Positions 1-4,925 of a DNA stretch of 6,362 nt are shown here, piece after piece. Below the pieces are notes generated by a model. It worked only from the letters and a program-made list of their open reading frames with translations, was not told the origin of the DNA and searched no databases. Source of the DNA: JAFGPJ01 sp964439135 (GTDB taxonomy: Bacteria; Planctomycetota; Phycisphaerae; Sedimentisphaerales; Anaerobacaceae); the NCBI GenBank assembly GCA_964439135.1, contig CAYTNN010000244.1:1-6362 (forward strand), in the 5' to 3' direction. Positions within the stretch are counted from its first letter, which is position 1, and the number at the start of each line of letters is the position of its first letter. A program made the translations under genes and the position numbers.

Positions 1-1306
1 TAAACTTCAACATACGGCCAAGACGATAAGAGATATTGGCCAGGTGAGGAAGTGTAGTTGAATAAAAGCCTTCATTGATATCGCAGTGAAGATCCTCGTT
101 CTTACCAGAGCGTACTGCATCAATAAAATTGGCCCAATGATTACCATCTCTGCCTCTTCCACCTTCTTTTGAACCGGCAAAAGGTTCTCTTTCCCGTCCA
201 CGGAATGCTTTCCATGTAGATCCACTAATTTCGAGCCATCCTTCCGTGCCGTAGAAAATATTTCCGACTTCCTGACCTTCGCTTCCTTCGTGATTGGTGT
301 ATCGGCCCCTGCATTCAAACTCAAGCATTTTCCCATCGCCGTATTTAAATGCGGCGGTTAGCGTATTCGGAGTTTCCTGCGTAGTCTTATCACGGCCGTA
401 TGTTTCCACTCCGCCGTACACCATAGTCCCTGGAGTGCGTGGGCCTTGTTCCTTATGTAAGCCGTAAATGCCGCCGGCAGAATATACTGAAACCGGGTGT
501 TCGTTTTTATTCATTCCCCAACGTGCAATATCGAGTTGATGTGGTCCCGTGTTTCCAGTGTCCCCATTTCCGGTATCCCAATACCAGTGCCAACGATAAT
601 GACTCCGTTTTTCGTTATAAGGGCGATAAGGAGCGGGCCCTAACCAACGGTCATAATGGAATGTGGCGGGTGGAAGACTATCTTTGGCCATGCCATATGA
701 ATCGCGAGCTTTGAAGCAAAGGGCGCGGGCCATGTAAACTTCGCCGATACCGCCATCATGCAGAAACTTGATCGCTTCGGTCACATTTTCAGACGAACGG
801 TTATTCATTCCCACCTGCACCCTTAAATTATACTTGCGGGCTGCCTCAACCATTTTCCGCCCTTCCCAAATATTATGAGAAACTGGTTTTTCAACATAAA
901 CATGTTTGCCCGCCTGACAAGCCCAGATGGTCGCCAGTGCGTGCCAATGATTCGGTGTAACGATTGACACGGCGTGGATATCCTTGTCATCTAATACTTT
1001 ATGTATATCCCATTCTAACAATGGCTTGGCCCCGGTCTTTTGAGTTACGATTTTTGAAGCTGGTTCAAATAACAGTTCATCTGTGTCGCAGAGGGTTTTC
1101 ACAACAACATTATGGCTGTCTTTCAATCCACAAAAGCTATTGATGTGCACAGTACCCTGGTTACGGATACCAATAACTGCCAAATTGATGCGTTCATTTG
1201 CACCAATAATTGAAGCATATGATTTAGCACTGAATCCAATGCCCCCAATGGCTATTCCGGCAGTCCCAACTACGCTTTTCTTAATAAAATCTCTTCTTTT
1301 TATCAT
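1..1306 (-). CDS. Exported Gfo/Idh/MocA-family oxidoreductase, 3' end outside window
   Basis: Reading from the ATG at 1304-1306, the minus strand stays open for 435 codons to the window edge, so only the last residues are missing. The N-terminus is a twin-arginine signal (KRRDFIKK at residues 3-10, a hydrophobic stretch to about 25, then a likely cut after SYA at 29-31), so the protein should be exported folded, with its cofactor. The Rossmann part follows: an INLAVIG strand (40-46) with G46 and G51 of the dinucleotide loop but R48 where the middle Gly usually sits, TPNHWHA (117-123), and the family EKP motif (139-141). The C-terminal domain has YDRWLGPAP (218-226) and GPHQLDIARW (254-263). 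Family members oxidise sugars or polyols with NAD(P); the substrate cannot be read here. EKP rather than EVP argues against a GH109-type glycosidase. A Shine-Dalgarno-like AGAGG (complement of 1315-1319) lies 8 bases before the ATG. It appears monocistronic on the 5' side. Confidence 0.93.
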   Translation of the reverse strand, partial: MIKRRDFIKKSVVGTAGIAIGGIGFSAKSYASIIGANERINLAVIGIRNQGTVHINSFCGLKDSHNVVVKTLCDTDELLFEPASKIVTQKTGAKPLLEWDIHKVLDDKDIHAVSIVTPNHWHALATIWACQAGKHVYVEKPVSHNIWEGRKMVEAARKYNLRVQVGMNNRSSENVTEAIKFLHDGGIGEVYMARALCFKARDSYGMAKDSLPPATFHYDRWLGPAPYRPYNEKRSHYRWHWYWDTGNGDTGNTGPHQLDIARWGMNKNEHPVSVYSAGGIYGLHKEQGPRTPGTMVYGGVETYGRDKTTQETPNTLTAAFKYGDGKMLEFECRGRYTNHEGSEGQEVGNIFYGTEGWLEISGSTWKAFRGREREPFAGSKEGGRGRDGNHWANFIDAVRSGKNEDLHCDINEGFYSTTLPHLANISYRLGRMLKF

Positions 1307-1369
1307 TTTATTAGCCTCTCGGAATTAATTGTTAACTGTTAGGAAATTTGATTTCCACCAACAGGAGTG

Positions 1370-1399
1370 ATTATACCGCCTGAGTGGATATTCATTCAA
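1370..1399 (-). promoter_or_regulatory. Sigma-70-type promoter of the Gfo/Idh/MocA gene
   Basis: On the minus strand, TTGAAT (1394-1399) and a perfect TATAAT (1370-1375) are separated by 18 bases. Transcription would start near 1363 and give a leader of about 57 bases before the ATG at 1306. The orientation and distance fit the oxidoreductase gene. This is sequence match only. Confidence 0.6.
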
Positions 1400-1557
1400 G
1401 TAGGAAATGAGCTGACTGTACTTGTCAAACGAAGATCGGACCACCGATGGATCGCCTGTTATGCACCAAATCAATTACCTTCTATTCACAAATTCGACCG
1501 CTCCAATGTTGGCGGCGAGATCGTCCGCTCAACCGATTCGAAATCCCGCCTGCCCCC

Positions 1558-1680
1558 TCATGGATTCGCCACGTCCACCTTCAGTGTGTCAACAACCGCG
1601 ATCTCTTCAATTTTTGCATCCTTCCTGCCGGCCAGGTTGATGCCCTGCGCCCAAAGAACCGTCTCGAAGACGCGCGAATT
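1558..1680 (-). pseudogene. Orphan C-terminal tail of an unrecognised protein
   Basis: Forty codons ending in TGA (complement of 1558-1560) read as plausible protein: NSRVFETVLWAQGINLAGRK followed by an acidic, valine-rich end that finishes DVANP. The frame is open only back to a TAA at 1744-1746, and the 5' part of that opening overlaps the transposase remnant and the likely insertion-sequence end. The natural reading is the 3' end of a gene whose front was removed or displaced when the element inserted. It has no start codon in good context. I do not recognise the family. The alternative is a chance open frame in GC-richer DNA. Confidence 0.4.
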
Positions 1681-1717
1681 AAAGGTCCCCGGTACGAATG
1701 GCGGTTCCTTAAGCTGC

Positions 1718-1951
1718 CTATTGTGCCCTCCATTGTGCTCTTGTTATTCTTAATCGTGGGTATTGCTTAGGGTCATGAGCAAATCTGTGAGGCTCTGTTC
1801 GGCCCCGCCTTTCGGGTACAATGTGGCTGGCAATTTCTTTGAGCATCGCATGGTAAATCAGCGGTAGTTGATGTGCTGGTCATATAGCCATCGCTGGTGC
1901 ATAAGCAATAATTGTTCGCACTTTTGCGAATCGGTTTAATCGGTGGTTGAA
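1718..1951 (-). pseudogene. IS4-type (DDE) transposase, C-terminal remnant
   Basis: Reading the minus strand in the frame that ends at TAG (complement of 1718-1720) gives LPLIYHAMLKEIASHIVPER, then RGRTEPHRFAHDPKQYPRL, then a basic tail. From memory, IS4-group transposases end this way: a helix, then a pattern like RPGRxEPRxxKRRPKxYPxLxxPR. Before a TGA in the same frame (complement of 1880-1882), the residues RFAKVRTIIAYAPAMAI continue the match to the preceding helix, so the stop is probably a nonsense mutation. No DDE catalytic residues and no start remain, so it cannot be active. About 10 to 35 bases after the stop, GGAACCGCCATTCG and GGTACCGGGGACC look like insertion-sequence end DNA, but I found no matching left end. 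The family call rests on a short C-terminal pattern. Confidence 0.68.
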
Positions 1952-2054
1952 GTGAGAATCTGCATATGGGCAGTATTGACAGCATAAGCAAGGCCGTTGC
2001 AGCAGAAACAAAACAGGGCAACAGACGGGCGAAAGCCTGAACCCTAGCCCCCCT

Positions 2055-2071
2055 GCCCCTTTGACAGGGGC
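2055..2071. other. GC-rich hairpin downstream of the anchored-protein gene
   Basis: A perfect 6-bp stem, GCCCCT/AGGGGC, encloses a 5-base loop. It sits about 28 bases past the stop codon at 2099, on the 3' side of that minus-strand gene. It has no T-run on either strand, so it is not a classic intrinsic terminator. It may stabilise the 3' end of the mRNA or be an element end. Confidence 0.3.
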
Positions 2072-2098
2072 CGGTCCGCATGCTGGCAATATCGCAAA

Positions 2099-2869
2099 TC
2101 ATCTGTTAGCTTCGGCTTCTATGGCTGTTTTGCGCAGTTCATCGACTTCCATTTCAATATCCCGCAACTGCTCCTGTGCGATTTGTACTTTTGAAAAATC
2201 TCCCGCCCTGGTATACAGCTTAACCATTTCGTTCAGGGCGACCTTTTCACACGCTATCCCAACCAGACGGGTAATAACCAGGCCGTCCCTGTTTGCACTT
2301 AATTCTCTACCCACTTCCAATCCGTATATCAGATTTGCTTCCGTGCTCAAATCGTCATTATTGGCCATGCTCTGACGCGCCTGGTCAATAATACCAAAGA
2401 CATGAACGCGAATATCACGGAGGGTTTCGGTCGTCTCGGCCATGGCCTTTTCCTGGTCCTCCGGTGATAATTCGAAGAATTCACGCTCGGTGATAGTCTG
2501 CATATAGGGACGATTGAAAATATCGAGAGAGAGGTATTTTCTCTCCGGAGCCGGCATTTCAGCGGGGGCCAGCTCATCCTGCCAGAAGTCGGCTACAAAT
2601 TCCTCCAGTATCTCTTTCTGCTCGGCCTGCGGCAGACTCTCGAACTGCTCTTTCGTGATTGGAAAATCATCAACCGCTGACGGAACCGCTGCCGTCTCTG
2701 CAACGTGCAATTCTACCGGCGCATTTTGCGAGATTTCGACTCTTGCCGGAGTCTGAGTTGGTGAACGCTCCGGAATCGGCGTGTCCAGATCCGATGAATT
2801 AACGAAAAGCAGAAAAAGCCCTGAAATCAGGACTGCACAACCAGCGAAAATTACCGCTATCTTTTTCAT
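2099..2869 (-). CDS. Single-pass membrane-anchored protein of unknown function with internal repeat
   Basis: The product has 256 residues from the ATG at 2867-2869. A GTG 60 bases upstream is also in frame, but it would put 20 extra polar residues before the hydrophobic anchor, so I prefer the ATG, although its ribosome site is weak. Residues 4-23 form one membrane segment after MKK. A Cys at 11 looks slightly like a lipobox, but the hydrophobic run continues past it, which favours an anchor over a lipoprotein. A Pro/Thr-rich linker (about 28-68) leads to a helical, acidic domain. Two similar segments occur within it: ITKEQFESLPQAEQKEI (71-87) and ITEREFFELSPEDQEKA (126-142). The rest is helical, with RLVGIACEKVALNEMVKLY near 201-219 and a charged coiled-coil-like end. 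The domain is probably periplasmic. It lies same-strand with the other anchored gene, but a terminator between them argues against a shared transcript. I recognise no named family. Confidence 0.85.
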   Translation of the reverse strand: MKKIAVIFAGCAVLISGLFLLFVNSSDLDTPIPERSPTQTPARVEISQNAPVELHVAETAAVPSAVDDFPITKEQFESLPQAEQKEILEEFVADFWQDELAPAEMPAPERKYLSLDIFNRPYMQTITEREFFELSPEDQEKAMAETTETLRDIRVHVFGIIDQARQSMANNDDLSTEANLIYGLEVGRELSANRDGLVITRLVGIACEKVALNEMVKLYTRAGDFSKVQIAQEQLRDIEMEVDELRKTAIEAEANR

Positions 2870-2935
2870 GTCGCTATTCCACTTATAATTCCGACTACTT
2901 TGGCAGCACCCCAAAACTTGCCTTCTCACCTATAC

Positions 2936-2954
2936 AACGAATGACACGTTCGTT
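2936..2954. promoter_or_regulatory. Palindrome AACGAA-N7-TTCGTT, possible operator
   Basis: Perfect 6-bp inverted arms flank a 7-base centre, 66 to 85 bases upstream of the ATG at 2869. The size and spacing suit a dimeric regulator site for the gene at 2099-2869. I could not place a convincing -35/-10 pair around it, so this is a weak call. Confidence 0.3.
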
Positions 2955-2989
2955 TTAGTCTAACATTCCGGCCATTTCCAAAAAAGCAT

Positions 2990-3018
2990 AAAAAAAGCCG
3001 AGCCTTTAAGCCCGGCCT
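2990..3018 (-). terminator. Rho-independent terminator, minus strand
   Basis: On the minus strand, a 7-bp stem GCCGGGC/GCTCGGC (one G-T pair; complement of 2997-3016) closes a 6-base loop, and seven T follow at once (complement of 2990-2996). It would stop transcripts coming from the direction of 3279-4025. It lies only about 25 bases after the orphan tail that ends at 3044, so it may originally have served that lost gene. Confidence 0.82.
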
Positions 3019-3033
3019 GTTTTCGCTGATATC

Positions 3034-3274
3034 TTGTTGAAGGTTACTCGCTGAGCTTGAACTCGTACTGATAGAGTTTGTTTTTGCCCAAAAGCGATGG
3101 TAGTTGGAAACAAAAATCGGAATTTTATAAATATTTTTTATTCCATTTACCACAAGCACTTACGTTTAAAACCGTCTACATTTTTATAGATTTTCGCATC
3201 ACACGCGCAGGTTGCTCCAATTATGGGGGGCACTGCTTTTTAGCCTCCGGCCGAATGGAAAGAACCTTCAACAA
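3034..3274. repeat. Inverted 12-bp repeats bracketing a 241-bp AT-rich segment
   Basis: TTGTTGAAGGTT occurs on the plus strand at 3034-3045 and on the minus strand at 3263-3274. Each copy is preceded by GATAT (GATATC on the plus side, GATAT overlapping the T on the minus side), so the likeness reaches about 17 bases with a small gap. The left copy covers the stop of the orphan tail and the right copy lies just past the stop of the gene at 3279. It could be the ends of a very small element or a chance match. Confidence 0.35.
3044..3124 (-). pseudogene. Short orphan 3' tail ending LYQYEFKLSE
   Basis: A minus-strand frame of 26 codons ends at TAA (complement of 3044-3046) and closes upstream at another TAA next to 3124. 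Its last 14 residues, GKNKLYQYEFKLSE, read like a normal protein C-terminus, and a strong terminator follows 26 bases on. The residues further upstream look random. I read this as the last codons of a deleted gene, still next to its own terminator. No start codon or family can be given. Confidence 0.3.
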
Positions 3275-3278
3275 TATC

Positions 3279-4025
3279 CTATCGCTGGGTCAGGCGGTCG
3301 ACCATGTTCACGAGGTCCTTGCGTGCTTCATTGAAGGCGTCCGAGTTGACCTTGTCCATGGCGTAAGGCAAGAGGTCTTCAATCAGTTCGATGCGGTACT
3401 TAATCATCGGCAGTTCATCTAAGGTAGGATTATCCGGGTCTGCGAACCCATCCTCGTTCAAATCTTCAATCAGGTCATGGCGTGCGTTCGCCGATACACT
3501 CGGATCGTTGATAATCTGGATCCAGACCTCGTCGGCATCGGGATCGAAGCCGATCATACCCAAAGCAACGCGTGCGCGTCGTTCCTTGACCTTCGGGTCG
3601 TCGAACTGCGGATCCTGGTCGAACGTCTCTGCCGCCTTCTCCGCTTGAGCTTCGGTATTACTCTTACCATCGGCATCCACCATCGATGTGGGCGGCGGGC
3701 TGACGGATTCGGACGCGAGCGGCTCCGGCTCGACAAAAACCTCTTCAATGGGTAACTGCTCCTGGATATCTTGAATTTCCGGCTCTTTCGGTGCCTGCCT
3801 GGTTCCCGGTATATCGCGCGGCTGAACTGCTTTTGGAGCCTGTGCCAGGTGCTTTTGCCCGGACGACCTAAAACGAAATTCCCTGATAAACATCCCGATT
3901 CCGACCGCGCCTAAAAGCACAAGCACTGCACAAGCCAGTGTCTTGGTTGATATTGGTTTTTGTACGGTATTAGAGCTATTTTTAACGCCCTTGCCGGAAT
4001 CTCCGGATGGTGTTTGATTTGTCAT
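3279..4025 (-). CDS. Membrane-anchored protein of unknown function with EF-hand-like loop
   Basis: The product has 248 residues. The ATG at 4023-4025 is supported by GAGGGG (complement of 4034-4039), 8 bases upstream. The order is a polar N-terminus (1-28), one membrane segment (about 29-47), a basic patch (48-58), a long Pro/Glu/Ala-rich linker (about 60-140), then a compact acidic helical domain (about 145-248). This last domain contains DLNEDGFADPDN (188-199). It matches the EF-hand/dockerin calcium loop at positions 1, 3, 5, 6 and 9 (D188, N190, D192, G193, D196) but has N199 instead of Asp/Glu at 12. Helices flank the loop (ARHDLIEDL; LIEDLLPYAMDKV). Positive charges on both sides of the membrane segment leave topology open; N-in/C-out is more usual. 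The layout resembles the anchored protein at 2099-2869, but I see no clear sequence likeness between them. I know no named function. Confidence 0.88.
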   Translation of the reverse strand: MTNQTPSGDSGKGVKNSSNTVQKPISTKTLACAVLVLLGAVGIGMFIREFRFRSSGQKHLAQAPKAVQPRDIPGTRQAPKEPEIQDIQEQLPIEEVFVEPEPLASESVSPPPTSMVDADGKSNTEAQAEKAAETFDQDPQFDDPKVKERRARVALGMIGFDPDADEVWIQIINDPSVSANARHDLIEDLNEDGFADPDNPTLDELPMIKYRIELIEDLLPYAMDKVNSDAFNEARKDLVNMVDRLTQR

Positions 4026-4139
4026 TGTAACATCCCCTCAAAATTTCCAAACCGTTCCATTCGTTGCTTTGATCCCGCACTAAGCTGGAATCCATTAAAG
4101 CTGACTGTAGAATAAATACTCGGTTTCACGAGAATGTAT

Positions 4140-4148
4140 ATCATAACA
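4140..4148 (-). promoter_or_regulatory. Candidate extended -10 for the 3279-4025 gene
   Basis: On the minus strand, TGTTATGAT (complement of 4140-4148) fits the extended -10 pattern TGnTATAAT with one mismatch. This pattern can work with a poor -35, and none better than CTCGAA is present. Transcription would start near 4133, giving a leader of about 108 bases. Confidence 0.35.
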
Positions 4149-4299
4149 CATTGCAGTTCTGATTCGAGCAAATACTATCTGTTTTTTTAAGCGGGAATGG
4201 ATCGAATATCGTAAATTTATGGTTATTTTGGCAGCGGCTTCACCGCGCCATGTAATCAAATGCATTTTCCCACGACTATACTTATATACCGTAACCAGG

Positions 4300-4305
4300 T
4301 ATAAT
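4300..4305 (+). promoter_or_regulatory. Candidate -10 box for the 4338-4685 gene
   Basis: A perfect TATAAT lies 33 bases before the ATG at 4338 and would give a leader of about 26 bases. The -35 position (TATACT at 17 bases) is poor, so strength or activator dependence cannot be judged. Confidence 0.4.
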
Positions 4306-4337
4306 ATTACTGATGCTGCAGCTTGAAAGTATTTAAT

Positions 4338-4685
4338 ATGACTGCTGACCAAAAATATCTCTATTCCGACAGCCTGATCCGCATAACAGAGGACGCCCTG
4401 CATATCGACGGATTCCTGCTGGGATCGAAATGCGTCCCCTTTTCCCGGATCAAAACCGTCAAAATATTCAAGCCCACAATATGGAACGGTAAATTCCGAA
4501 TCGTAGGCACGGGCGATTTCCGAACCTGGTTCCCCTCGGACGGCTTACGCTCCTCCCGTGATATGATTTTTGTCGTGCTGATGCATGGAAAATGGATACG
4601 CTACGGCTTCACGGCCGAAGATTCCGCCGCGGTCAAACAAATATTCCAAAACATGAAATTGCCCCTCCAGGACCAAACAACCTGA
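4338..4685 (+). CDS. Small soluble protein, possible bacterial PH-like domain
   Basis: The product has 115 residues from the ATG at 4338. A TTG at 4323 is in frame and would add five residues, but GAAAG at 4324-4328 serves the ATG with 9 bases of spacing, so I prefer the ATG. There is no signal peptide or membrane segment, so it should be cytoplasmic. The pattern is beta-rich with a final helix: SDSLIRITEDALHIDG (10-25), VPFSRIKTVKIFKP (33-46), GTGDFRTWFPSDG (57-69), and a basic strand WIRYGFTAEDSAAVKQIF (86-103). Seven-strand barrels closed by a C-terminal helix, as in bacterial PH domains, read like this, but the call is by look, not by a fixed motif. The GTGDFRTWFP core is the best family signature. 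It is a single-gene unit followed by a terminator. Binding partner and role are unknown. Confidence 0.82.
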   Translation: MTADQKYLYSDSLIRITEDALHIDGFLLGSKCVPFSRIKTVKIFKPTIWNGKFRIVGTGDFRTWFPSDGLRSSRDMIFVVLMHGKWIRYGFTAEDSAAVKQIFQNMKLPLQDQTT

Positions 4686-4704
4686 TGCCGCAAACCGCAA
4701 AAAA

Positions 4705-4730
4705 CTTCGTTCCTTCGTGTTCTTCATGGT
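4705..4730. repeat. CTTCGT-type short direct repeats
   Basis: CTTCGT at 4705 and 4713 and CTTCAT at 4722 recur every 8 to 9 bases, just after the stop at 4685. The minus strand reads as MKNTKERSF-like residues. From memory, such CTTCGTG-rich stretches are scattered between genes in Planctomycetota and related phyla and give rise to many false small proteins. Here it is one short, non-coding copy. Confidence 0.4.
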
Positions 4731-4778
4731 TAGAAGTGATGATTTAATTCGGGTCTGTCCATATTTATTCCCATTAAT

Positions 4779-4817
4779 TGGTTGCTGTACCACCATTCGG
4801 AACAGCCGCCATTTTTT
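4779..4817 (+). terminator. Rho-independent terminator of the PH-like gene
   Basis: A 13-position stem pairs 4779-4791 with 4799-4811 around the loop ACCATTC. It has 10 Watson-Crick pairs, one G-T pair and two mismatches (T-C and A-A). Six T follow at 4812-4817. It stands 94 bases past the stop at 4685 and just ahead of the esterase promoter, so it separates the two plus-strand genes. Confidence 0.7.
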
Positions 4818-4832
4818 ATTATCGTAAATCGG

Positions 4833-4859
4833 TTGACTGTCCCTTAGCTTACTTATAAA
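4833..4859 (+). promoter_or_regulatory. Candidate promoter of the esterase gene
   Basis: TTGACT (4833-4838, five of six) and TATAAA (4854-4859, five of six) are good boxes, but the spacer is 15 bases, shorter than the usual 16 to 18. Transcription would start near 4866 with a leader of about 60 bases before the ATG at 4926. It begins 15 bases after the preceding terminator's T-run. Confidence 0.45.
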
Positions 4860-4925
4860 CTCTTTATGGTTATTTACAATCATCTATTATTGATAACTTT
4901 AGATCTGAAAGACGCGGTGAAGAAA

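Larger units (their letters stand above)
1307..2098. other. Gene-free stretch with mobile-element debris
   Basis: These 792 bases between the oxidoreductase start and the stop of the next minus-strand gene hold no intact gene. Recognisable items are the oxidoreductase promoter, an orphan C-terminal coding-like tail, a decayed IS4-type transposase C-terminus, and a GC-rich hairpin at 2055-2071. Open frames on either strand here have no start context, no recognisable motif and unlikely composition. From about 1400 to 1557 and from 1952 to 2054 I see nothing I can name. Confidence 0.7.
2870..3278. other. 409-base intergenic stretch between the two anchored-protein genes
   Basis: There is no intact gene here. 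The stretch holds a 6-bp palindrome at 2936-2954, the minus-strand terminator at 2990-3018, a short orphan 3' tail at 3044-3124, and inverted 12-bp repeats at 3034-3045 and 3263-3274. The centre (about 3110-3200) is strikingly A+T-rich. Longer open frames crossing it on either strand have no start context or recognisable motif, and I take them as chance. Confidence 0.65.
4026..4337. promoter_or_regulatory. Divergent promoter region, 312 bases
   Basis: This lies between divergent starts at 4025 (minus) and 4338 (plus) and contains no gene I accept. It holds a candidate extended -10 for the minus gene and a TATAAT for the plus gene. Between them at 4230-4249 is a hairpin GGC(A)GCGG-CTTCA-CCGCGCC with one bulged A. 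A run of seven T near 4182 has no stem before it and is not a terminator. The long minus-strand open frame covering this region (about 4095-4403) looks non-coding. Confidence 0.55.

Noticed and set aside
7..336. Minus-strand open frame of 109 codons
   Set aside because: It lies out of frame inside the oxidoreductase gene, whose own frame carries the family motifs.
439..714. Plus-strand open frame of 91 codons
   Set aside because: It is antisense to the oxidoreductase coding sequence, has an odd composition and no motif.
1367..1753. Plus-strand open frames of 128, 72 and 107 codons
   Set aside because: They overlap each other and run antisense to the transposase remnant and orphan tail. They have no ribosome site and look non-coding.
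1773..2102. Minus-strand 109-codon frame with a hydrophobic stretch
   Set aside because: The transposase-like residues lie in a different minus-strand frame over 1773-1951. This frame is rich in Cys, Ser and Thr and has no ribosome site.
2870..2929. GTG start extending the anchored protein by 20 residues
   Set aside because: The added residues are polar and would bury the membrane anchor, while the ATG at 2869 starts directly with MKK and the hydrophobic segment.
2926..3159. Minus-strand 77-codon frame
   Set aside because: It runs straight through the terminator at 2990-3018 and its Ser-rich sequence looks random.
3078..3755. Several plus-strand frames (114, 85 and 92 codons)
   Set aside because: They are mostly or wholly antisense to the anchored-protein gene at 3279-4025 and mirror its codon structure.
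4230..4249. Hairpin in the divergent region considered as a terminator or riboswitch
   Set aside because: It has no T-run and no conserved aptamer-like structure around it. It may just be promoter-region DNA.
4095..4403. Minus-strand 102-codon frame across the divergent promoter region
   Set aside because: It overlaps the start of the plus-strand PH-like gene, has no ribosome site and covers both promoter candidates.
4545..4883. Minus-strand 112-codon frame containing MKNTKERSF
   Set aside because: It is made from the CTTCGT repeat, the plus-strand terminator and antisense PH-like coding DNA.
4866..4925. Upstream in-frame ATG of the esterase
   Set aside because: It would place 20 residues before the signal peptide and coincides with the predicted transcription start, leaving no room for a ribosome site.
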